15,798 nucleotides of DNA from Byssochlamys sp. IMV 00236 (taxonomy: Eukaryota > Ascomycota > Eurotiomycetes > Eurotiales > Thermoascaceae). Below the pieces are notes generated by a model. The model had not been told where the DNA came from and searched no databases. It saw only the letters and a program-made list of their open reading frames with translations. Made by a program: the position numbers and the translations under genes. The stretch is taken from the NCBI GenBank assembly GCA_001931875.2, contig MSJH02000109.1, positions 1-15,798 on the forward strand, written 5' to 3'. Positions 9,491 through 15,798 of this stretch are shown piece by piece (positions within the stretch are counted from its first letter, which is position 1; each line of letters begins with the position of its first letter).

Positions 9491-11070
9491 TTAGTTTGAG
9501 CTGATACGAAGGTTCTTGAATGGGCCAATCAAGGAAGCATAACGCCTTTCAGCATGTCGTGCGTGTTCATTATCTGTAAATCGAATGTTTTCTTTTAGCA
9601 CGTTATGGATTTGAGCCATACGTTGAGGGTTTTTCAATACAGCGCCTGCGACCTTGCAATAAGTTTGGAGTGTTTGAAGGGAACCATTCATATACTTGGA
9701 ACCAGAAGATCTCTTCTTTTCTTTGCCACGCATCTTTACCCAAAAGTCATCCATACAGCTTCTTTTCTCATTGAAGCATTTTCTCCAGCGTTTCATAGTT
9801 TCTTGATGGGTCAAGCCTTTGGTACGCATAAATACATAACGAGAAAGGTGATAACACAAGACATATTCGAGCAATTCTTCATCTGGCACTAAACGAGGAT
9901 CATACTCGTCAATCTTTTCCGGAGTGTATTCGATATGCTTGGTATTTTCCCTTTTATTGTCAATCGGTATCTCTTGTTCTTTTGATCTGTCTGTTGTTTG
10001 TATGAGCGTTCCAGAATATTCGCTGGCGATGGACGTGATATACTCGAGCGTCATGGTATGACGAAGAATAATAGACATGAGAGCAGCACCCAATAAGGGA
10101 TATTCAGACAAGAGTTCACTCGCAGCCGTTCTGCGTTCCTCTTGAGTCATATCATCCTTAAACTTTTCATTCAAGATGTTACCGATATTGACGTCAGGTG
10201 TGGCAACGTGATGCAGGTAAAACGAGCTGAATTGCTCAAGAGAGAAAGGAGCATTTGGCTGTTGTTGTTGTTGTTGTTGTTGTTGTTGATGATGACTATA
10301 TTGTGAAGACTGCTGATCAACTTGATCAAAGAGGCTGAAGTCATAAAGTTCGTCCAATGGGAATTGAAATGGCATGGAAGATAAGGGCTCTGGTGACGAT
10401 TGTCCTTCGGAAGCACTTGTAGTTGAATCATCGCTTGTTAAGCCTGAAGAAGAAGGTTGTGTAATAGGTTGTGATAGTAACTGTTGCATGAGTTCATCAT
10501 TTGCTTTACGAAGTTTTTCATTCTCTTCCTTTAATGCTTCAATTGTTTTTTCCTGGCATTCAACCTTTTGTTCCAGTTGCGTAATGTATTCTATATTTGT
10601 ACAATTTAGCAACCATGTGCGCAGTGAATATATAAATTGGTTTTACCTTTTCGTCTAACACGAAAGTTACGCGCTGAAATTTTGTTTCTCAGCTGGCGTC
10701 GTTCCTTGGAGGTCATTGCCTTGTATGAACCGCCCAGTCCCTCATCTTCTGAGTCACTGCTTGAGTCTGACTTTTTCTTTTTTTTACTGTTGTAAGCATT
10801 TTGGGGCAATTCAGTCACAAAGATAGGTTCCTTAAACTTCTTTTTAGACATTGGCTTTGAAATAGATGCAGCGGTTGAAATGGTCAAAAAGTTGTCATCG
10901 TTCTGGACCATCGACATATTAGGTTCAAATGAGGGTGTGGTGTGTTGTTGAGGTGATGCTGTAGTTTGTTCCTTTTGAGGAGAACCATCAGGTATCTGGT
11001 TCAAACCAAGCAAGGTACTCATCATTGCTCCATTAGTATTTAGCCAGTCAAAATTAAGTGAGTTGTCCAT
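9491..11070 (-). CDS. bZIP transcription factor
   Basis: Two exons (11070-10647 and 10590-9491) joined by a 56 nt intron give 507 aa. The basic region at about 121-141 and the zipper keep the canonical spacing: Asn129-x7-Arg137-x9-Leu147, with later d positions 154 (Gln), 161, 168 and 175 (Leu). The intron falls exactly between basic region and zipper (after Lys141), so neither exon alone shows the full domain. N-terminal residues 1-90 are Ser/Thr/Gln-rich, with DWLNTNG near the start, then a lysine run (likely nuclear signal) and an acidic Ser stretch SDSSSDSEDE that could be phosphorylated. After the zipper come Ser/Pro-rich sequence, a Gln run at about 243-253, and a conserved-looking helical C-terminal half (about 270-507) that I do not recognise. 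Likely a nuclear DNA-binding dimer; target genes are unknown. Confidence 0.9.
10259..10288. repeat. TTG/CAA repeat coding for poly-Gln in the bZIP gene
   Basis: An uninterrupted run of TTG triplets on the plus strand reads as a series of CAA codons (Gln) on the minus strand, preceded by two His codons. It sits between the zipper and the unknown C-terminal half. Confidence 0.88.
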
Positions 11071-11534
11071 AATATGAAAAGGAAGGAGTAAAATGAGATA
11101 AAAGTAAAGAAAGAGAAAGGTTCGAAAATGATCCTTATTCTATATCTTTAACAAAGTGACTGATTTTTAATAATGGCAACTGAGACATTTACCAAAACAA
11201 ATAAAAATGGAAATAGACAGGCCAAATGGCTTACGCAAGTTTACTTCCATTTTTGGATTTAACTTATTTTTAAAGTCCAGATTCCTTCATTTTTAATCTC
11301 TATAGTTTTTGTGCTTTCTTCACCTCTAAGTTGCCATAGAATCAACATTGATCAATCTATTGCAATGTTTCCTAGATAACATAATACTATTTTTTTGACT
11401 GTCGAATGAAAATGTATTATTTTTATTATTAATCGACAAGTAAAAATGAATGCGATATCAAATTGACTGGTAAACACTCACATGGCTACATACAAGTTTA
11501 TGAGTGGTTATGTTGCTTATCTCTTTATATTGCA
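11071..11534. promoter_or_regulatory. bZIP upstream region and SOSS-C-like gene 3' flank
   Basis: A 464 bp AT-rich spacer between two minus-strand genes. It holds the bZIP promoter (next to 11071) and the 3' UTR of the SOSS-C-like gene. No open frame or RNA gene was found. Confidence 0.45.
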
Positions 11535-12007
11535 TTAAAAGCGTGGAATACAAGGTATAATGTTATTGTTATGAACTGAAGGCTTTGATATATAGAATCC
11601 AAAAGATGTACTATTGGCATAATTTAGAGCCGCTTTCATTGTCTGATTCATGTTGTACTCTTGTTGTGTTGTATTCTGTCTTTTCTATACATGTATGTGT
11701 TATTCATGGAGGCACTGTGAATAGTCATTCTTACTTCATCAAATAAAGGTGGTCCAAATGGATCTCTTGTCACCGATGATGGGTATCTACAATGACTATT
11801 AATCATCTTTAACTCTTTCTCTTTTTAGACTTACATTGTACCAGCTGGCTTTATTATTCCAATCGTGTTATTTCTTAAAAGTTTACATGATAAATATAAC
11901 AAACTATTTCTATTCTTTATCACTTACATCAATGATCTGTTTACATTTTGCTGTACTAATCGAGGATCTTTTCTTCTTACAGGGCCGCCTCCGGGAGGAT
12001 TGTTCAT
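11535..12007 (-). CDS. SOSS complex subunit C-like protein (INIP homologue)
   Basis: Four short exons (12007-11928, 11873-11835, 11786-11735, 11684-11535) join in frame to 106 aa; human SOSS-C/INIP has 104. Introns are 54, 48 and 50 nt, all GTAAG...AG. The C-terminal half carries the family pattern: Q-x-MKAALNYANSTSFGFYI, then N-N-I-I-P-C-I-P-R-F, against QQKAALQHAHAHSSGYFI and NLILPVLPR in the human protein. The middle (GIIKPAGTIYP, RDPFGPPLFDE) and the start (MNNPPGGGPVRRKDPRLV) are not ones I recognise. In animals the protein is part of the SOSS single-stranded-DNA sensor with INTS3 and hSSB1/2, acting in double-strand break repair. Exon 3 has a second in-frame acceptor at 11796 that would add three residues (His-Cys-Arg). 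The gene is divergent from RPS25. The model rests on frame and similarity only; transcript data would settle it. Confidence 0.75.
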
Positions 12008-12419
12008 GAGAGTGAGTGAGAGTAAGAGAGAATGAATGAGAAAAGAAAAAAATTGCATCAATTTTACGTGTGACTTCATAAGCCCTGTAGTGTACACACA
12101 CTATCTCTCCTACAAGAAGTAAACGATCTACATGTTTTACGACAAGACGTTTCATGGTATGAATTTGGTCATTCAAGAAGGTAAAAACAATAAAGGTCAT
12201 TGGTTTTTTTATTATATATGATTCTACTGAACCCCATTCATGATCTCTCCTACAACTGCAAAAATATATAAATGATGTAACGGCTTTCTCTTTCTTGTTC
12301 TCCCCCTCTGTCGTCATCCTTCATTTGAGAGAGGAATCGTCTTTTTATTTCGACGACTGCCACCACTTCCAGTGGTTTTACAAAAGAGTTACTCCCTGAC
12401 CCTACCCCCTTTTGATCAT

Positions 12420-12452
12420 GCTCCGACCCACACTAAAAAGTGCGGGCCGAGC
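12420..12452 (+). other. GC-rich imperfect hairpin upstream of RPS25
   Basis: GCTC-C-GACCCACACT faces AGTGCGGGCCGAGC across an AAAA loop, pairing with one bulge and two A-C mismatches. It is the most GC-rich spot in an AT-rich region, 80-110 bp before the RPS25 start codon. It may be a protein-binding site in the promoter or, if transcribed, a leader structure. Confidence 0.5.
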
Positions 12453-12510
12453 GGAAATCTTATTGAGCTCCGCTGGTCCTAAAGAAGAAGCAACAAGCTT
12501 CCAAGCATTG

Positions 12511-12522
12511 TTTTCCTCCTCT
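12511..12522 (+). promoter_or_regulatory. Pyrimidine tract before the RPS25 start (possible TOP-like element)
   Basis: TTTTCCTCCTCT ends 8 bp before the ATG. Transcription starting at a C inside it would give a very short leader opening with a pyrimidine run, as in 5' TOP mRNAs of ribosomal proteins in animals. Whether transcription begins here is not shown by the sequence. Confidence 0.35.
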
Positions 12523-12530
12523 AATCCAAT

Positions 12531-13300
12531 ATGGTATGTTAATGAATCTAGGACATCATTTCCACAACGTCCATCAAGCTGCCTCGTTTAATACGCAACG
12601 GATGATTAAAACAACATGATACAAAATCATGAACGATGTAAAGACGAATGACAAGTAAAAAAAAAGCAGTGGATGGATGGATGCAGTATGATTATACATG
12701 TATGGCAACACACATATATATATACATACAGGCAGAGAAAAAGGAAGGATGCGAAATACCAACTGATGGATGGATGGATGGATGAACAGATCAGTTGAAG
12801 TCAACCATACAATATCTTCAAACGCGGGAATAAGCCAGTATGACACGAGGAGAAAGGGCTGTGGCCAGTGGAAATGATGATCCCTTTGTCGAATCTTTAA
12901 AATGTCAATTAACACTTCATCATTTCATAGGCTAAAAAGGACGTTGCTGCTAAGCCTAGCTCCTCATCTGGTGGAAAGAAGGCCAAGAAGAAGTGGTCTG
13001 CTAAGAAGGTCAAGGACAAGGCCAACAACTTGGTTGTCCTCGATAAGCCCACTTACGAACGTTTGTTCAAGGAAGTTCCTACCTACAAGCTCATCTCCCA
13101 ATCTGTCTTGGTTGATCGTCTCAAGTTGAACGGTTCCTTGGCTCGTATTGCTATTCGTGAGCTCGAATCTCAAGGTTTGATCAAGCCTATCTCTCGCCAC
13201 CACTCTCAAGTTATCTACAGTAAGTTGTCTATTGTGGTCCTTGCTTATTTATACTAATATCACTCTAACAATAGCTCGTGCCACTGGTGACGAAAAATAA
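12531..13300 (+). CDS. RPS25: 40S ribosomal protein S25 (eS25)
   Basis: Three exons (12531-12533, 12931-13219, 13275-13300) give 105 aa, close to the usual length. eS25 is a small-subunit protein near the head of the 40S ribosome and contacts some viral and cellular IRES elements in animals. After the Met exon the protein starts [23 protein letters not shown] (basic tail, about 1-30), then the conserved core: [55 protein letters not shown] and the end TRATGDEK. The first coding exon is the ATG alone, a layout common in fungal ribosomal-protein genes. Intron 1 is 397 nt, far longer than all others here; intron 2 is 55 nt with TACTAAT and CTCTAACAATAG. Codons are strongly biased to C- or G-ending forms such as AAG, CTC and GTC, as expected for high expression. 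Confidence 0.97.
12534..12930 (+). other. Long first intron of RPS25 with GATG repeats
   Basis: A 397 nt intron starting GTATGT and ending TTTCATAG. It holds two GGAT/GATG tetranucleotide arrays (12670-12684 and 12764-12784), an (AT) stretch near 12715-12724 and an ATGATGA (C-box-like) at about 12876-12882 with no matching CTGA before the acceptor. Long first introns in ribosomal-protein genes often carry regulatory signals or snoRNAs; none is proven here. Confidence 0.85.
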
Positions 13301-13635
13301 GTCAGCAATGAATAAATCCATTCATCTGTAAACTTTAAATAAAAATTTACTTAGCCTCAATCATTACTGTATTTAAAGGGTAAAAGGTGTGTGTGTGGTG
13401 CAAGTGTTCATTGATAATGCCCAAAAGCGTATACAAATGATTCATGCTACCAATAGTGAACATAAGAAATTCCTATAGAGAAGGCTGTCGTATAATTTTA
13501 ACTGAATGCTCAGTGTTGATGATTCTTAATATCTGAAAATCCTTGTCCACAAGTATATTGAATCTACCACGATTGCATTATTATCCTTTGAGAACCTACG
13601 TTACTCTGTTGAAATAGCTGAAGGATATAGAGATA

Positions 13636-13663
13636 ATGCTACTAGCTATTGCTTTAGTAGCAT
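13636..13663. other. Perfect 9 bp hairpin
   Basis: ATGCTACTA faces TAGTAGCAT across a 10 nt loop, about 340 bp after the RPS25 stop. It has no T run and no neighbouring open frame. Function is unknown; chance is possible. Confidence 0.5.
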
Positions 13664-14144
13664 CAAATTCCATTGCTTGAATCTGGATAGAAAGTTTCAG
13701 AGGAATAATGACTTTGTTCGCTTCTAAGAATAACATACAAAGGGGCTCAAGAAATGTACGGCTACGGCATGTGTTAGAAAGGGCTGAAGACAGTAGTTGC
13801 TCAAATTCTAGAGTGTAATAGAGTTGTCGAATATATCCACAGTGAAGTGTTTAGTATATATCAAGCAACAAAAGAATACATGCACTGATTACGCATCTAC
13901 CATGTCTGTGGCTTAATTTTTTTTTTTTTTTCCTTGCTTGACTACTGAAAAGCCACCCTGCAATGCACATAACTCTGATGCCGGGAGCACTGTATACATT
14001 TGTGTGTGCGACCTCTGGGAATGATTATGCTGAGACATGTACATTGAATCACTTGTGGAATATCTACAGCAATAAAAACAACGTCCTGCATCACTTGTTC
14101 TCTTCTTCAATCCCACACTTGTCTCTGGTTGGGGTTGCACAACA

Positions 14145-14225
14145 TCAAGCTTTGTGTGATGTATGCTCCTCTATCTTTGTCAACAATGCAGCTTTAAGTT
14201 TCACAAGCGTATATTTCCTCCCAGG
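14145..14225 (-). pseudogene. Short protein-like fragment, possibly a transposase relic
   Basis: The minus strand reads PGRKYTLVKLKAALLTKIEE and then HTSHKA before a stop, followed in the same frame by CCATPTRDKC. A second frame overlapping it reads SLMLCNPNQRQVWD. Cys pairs after a '-TS-' and before '-VWD' recall the zinc-ribbon end of IS605 OrfB/Fanzor-like proteins, which are frequent in Mucorales, but the match is short and split over frames. I treat it as an unidentified relic. Confidence 0.2.
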
Positions 14226-14493
14226 CTCCTAGGGGCATGAAATTCATGCTATGAATCATCTTTTAACATGTACAATGACCACATTGATGAGATACTATTA
14301 TAAATGGCTGCCGCATTAAATTAAATTTAGGAAAGCATACATGTTGTTTTGTTATATTGATCGGAATGTTACGATATGCATTAAACGACTTTATAGACAT
14401 CCTTTTATTACCCTCGGACAGAAACATGGATTAGGTAATGGTTTATTCCATCATGTTTGTTTATGGATGTAAGAAAAAAAAATATACATTTAT

Positions 14494-15783
14494 TTACAAA
14501 GGAACATACACAGGTTCTTTTGGACCTTCACAGACCACCTTGAACTTTTCTCGAGCATCAGCGATTCGATTTGCAAAGACAATTCGAATATGTTTATAAA
14601 TGTAAATCCTCTTTTTCTCCGTTCTACAGACATGTAAGTGAATCGCATATCGAAGCACATCATGATGGCCAGGTTGTTCACCATAAGACTTTTGCCTGAG
14701 GAAAGTCTTTGAGTTTCTTGGCATATCTGTAAAGTCATAGGGTATCAGAAAAAGCTTGACCGCCGTCTTGTTTGGGTTCTTGACAACGACTTGGATTTGA
14801 CCCTTGGGCGGTATACGGTAGCCAGGCATAGAGAGGTTCTTGGACTGCAAATGGTCTTGAATATCCACTGTGCCAACATAGGGAGTACTATGATCATCTT
14901 GGAAATCGTAAAAGGTGGCAGGGAACAGGATTGACCAATGTGGCGGGCACTTTAATGATGGTTTGCAATCATAACCCAAGACACCCAGTTGACAATGAAA
15001 AGTGATGGGTTTTGAAGGTTGAGAGGACATTCGACCAGAAAAGAGAGACTCTTCGAAACTACCGACCAAAGAAAGTCCATGGTCGAGTGAGCTTCTTCTT
15101 TGAGATGATGGAACAGATAAATATGAAGGTTTGGTATGAATGGGAGAAGTTGAGTAAGCGACAGTGGAATGATGATGTGTAGTGTATTGCATAGTATGTG
15201 TTGAAGGAATAGGTATCGATGTCGTCATGGGATGGGTATGATTGATTTGATCAATGGCGGATAAAGAAAGTCTTGATAATCGACGAACAGCGATGATAGG
15301 AGGCTGGTGGTGCTGCATAATAATTAAGGTTTCATCGAGTACAAGTTGAATAGAAATTGAATTACAGTTGAAATGATGAGCTTTCAAGCGAGCTAATTTT
15401 CTAAATTCCATTATTTTATGCTGATCGAAATGAGAGTTTGAGCAGAGTTGATTCTTGTAGTGAATCATTGTGTAAACATGGTGAATAGAGAGTGGATTTG
15501 AATGCATAAAATGTGAAATGGTATCCAATAAACCTTGAATGTCATCTTGATGCGCATGAAAATGGATGATCCATCTTTCGATTAGACAGTTTGTATTTCT
15601 TTGTAGTATGTTTATAATGATTTCGCCTTCTGTTATATTATCACTAAAACAGCATAAATCATCTTGATCATGAGTTAGAACACAGCTACTGTTATGATCT
15701 TGTCTTGATTTAATAATTGTATACAACAAGCTTTTCCAATTATTTTTATTTTCATGAAATAATACAGGCATCGTTGGAAGCAT
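14494..15783 (-). CDS. Atos/FAM214-like protein (DUF4210 and meiotic chromosome-segregation domain)
   Basis: A single open exon of 429 aa runs to a stop at 14494. The C-terminal half matches the Atos family (animal ATOSA/ATOSB, formerly FAM214; fungal 'meiotic chromosome segregation' proteins): LVGSFEESLFSGRM at about 239-252 opens DUF4210, then PYVGTVDI at 301-308, GYRIPPKGQIQVVVKNPNKT at 321-340 and DMPRNSKTFLRQKSYG at 353-368, ending with LRYAIHLHVCRTEKKRIYIYKHIRIVF. Fly Atossa acts as a nuclear regulator of metabolic genes; the fungal role is poorly known. The N-terminal half has IERW at 68-71 in a region like the one preceding DUF4210 in animal proteins, then a His/Ser/Thr-rich linker (180-235). 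The ATG at 15783 is only 15 bp from the window edge and no stop precedes it in frame, so further 5' coding sequence is possible. Confidence 0.9.
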   Translation of the reverse strand: MLPTMPVLFHENKNNWKSLLYTIIKSRQDHNSSCVLTHDQDDLCCFSDNITEGEIIINILQRNTNCLIERWIIHFHAHQDDIQGLLDTISHFMHSNPLSIHHVYTMIHYKNQLCSNSHFDQHKIMEFRKLARLKAHHFNCNSISIQLVLDETLIIMQHHQPPIIAVRRLSRLSLSAIDQINHTHPMTTSIPIPSTHTMQYTTHHHSTVAYSTSPIHTKPSYLSVPSSQRRSSLDHGLSLVGSFEESLFSGRMSSQPSKPITFHCQLGVLGYDCKPSLKCPPHWSILFPATFYDFQDDHSTPYVGTVDIQDHLQSKNLSMPGYRIPPKGQIQVVVKNPNKTAVKLFLIPYDFTDMPRNSKTFLRQKSYGEQPGHHDVLRYAIHLHVCRTEKKRIYIYKHIRIVFANRIADAREKFKVVCEGPKEPVYVPL

Positions 15784-15798
15784 TTGCAGGAAAAAAAA

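Larger units (their letters stand above)
12008..12530. promoter_or_regulatory. Shared divergent promoter region of the SOSS-C-like gene and RPS25
   Basis: These 523 bp lie between two diverging start codons. A TATATAAAT element is at 12265-12273. Pyrimidine-rich stretches occur at 12283-12310 and, right before the RPS25 ATG, at 12511-12522. Two hairpins are at 12363-12375 (CCACT-TCC-AGTGG) and 12420-12452. An ATG at 12418 opens a frame that overlaps the RPS25 start out of frame, which suggests that the main RPS25 start of transcription lies downstream of it. The minus-strand leader of the SOSS-C-like gene is CT-rich. Confidence 0.5.
13301..14493. other. Convergent 1.2 kb spacer without a secure gene
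   Basis: Between the 3' ends of RPS25 and the Atos-like gene. AATAAA signals for RPS25 occur at 13311 and about 13339. The segment 13950-14240 is richer in G+C than its flanks and is open on both strands for 75-90 codons (plus 13963-14232; minus 14140-13913). Neither product resembles a family I know. A perfect 9 bp hairpin is at 13636-13663. No tRNA, snRNA or rRNA gene was recognised. Confidence 0.5.

Noticed and set aside
11910..12317. Minus-strand frame of 135 codons over the start of the SOSS-C-like gene
   Set aside because: It overlaps exon 1 of the better-supported spliced gene in another frame, and its Lys/Ser/Thr-rich content follows from CT-rich leader DNA.
12574..12915. Minus-strand frame of 113 codons across RPS25 intron 1
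   Set aside because: It lies wholly antisense to an intron, and its repeated His-Pro-Ser-Ile motifs come from the GATG arrays.
12876..12921. C/D-box snoRNA in RPS25 intron 1
   Set aside because: An ATGATGA box is present, but no CTGA D box follows before the acceptor and no terminal stem was seen.
13515..13540. C/D snoRNA-like TGATGAT and CTGA pair after RPS25
   Set aside because: The boxes are only about 10 nt apart, too close for a guide RNA, and flanking stems are missing.
1..15798. CRISPR array, bacterial operon or insertion sequence
   Set aside because: Short spliceosomal introns run throughout, and there are no regularly spaced direct repeats and no intact transposase.

Overview
The window reads as nuclear DNA of an early-diverging fungus, most likely Mucoromycota (Mucorales-like). 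The reasons are dense, intron-rich genes with many 48-63 nt GT-AG introns, TACTAAC/CTAAC-type branch sites, AT-rich spacers, and proteins whose best recognisable relatives are fungal or animal. The species cannot be named from the sequence alone. All gene models below were assembled by hand by joining exons at GT/AG sites so that the reading frame is kept. No search was run.

Layout, left to right. 1-1029: a poly(A) edge and AT-rich DNA with no secure gene. 1030-2346 (-): seven-exon SAM-dependent methyltransferase with a lipid-anchor-like N-terminus. 2814-3993 (-): six-exon mitochondrial carrier (SLC25). 4303-6854 (-): five-exon LARP1 homologue with La motif and a full DM15 region. 7322-7614 (+): three-exon ATP synthase subunit J (Atp18-like), head-to-head with LARP1. 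8016-8865 (+): four-exon NAD(P)H-hydrate epimerase. 8866-9490: spacer with a possible decayed short-chain dehydrogenase. 9491-11070 (-): two-exon bZIP transcription factor. 11535-12007 (-): four-exon small protein resembling SOSS complex subunit C (INIP); its exons are too short and split to show as one open frame. 12531-13300 (+): three-exon ribosomal protein eS25, head-to-head with the SOSS-C-like gene. 13301-14493: spacer with only broken or unrecognised frames. 14494-15783 (-): Atos/FAM214-type protein (DUF4210 plus 'chromosome segregation during meiosis' domain).

The genes are mostly unrelated housekeeping loci. Two themes recur. One is mitochondria and metabolism (carrier, Atp18, NAD(P)HX repair). 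The other is translation and growth control: LARP1 in animals binds the cap and 5' TOP tract of ribosomal-protein mRNAs, and the RPS25 gene here has a pyrimidine tract just before its start codon.

Nothing here looks like a wholly new system. The most valuable item is the SOSS-C-like gene. Next come the possible lipid-anchored methyltransferase, a possible alternative N-terminus of the epimerase, and the LARP1/RPS25 TOP link.
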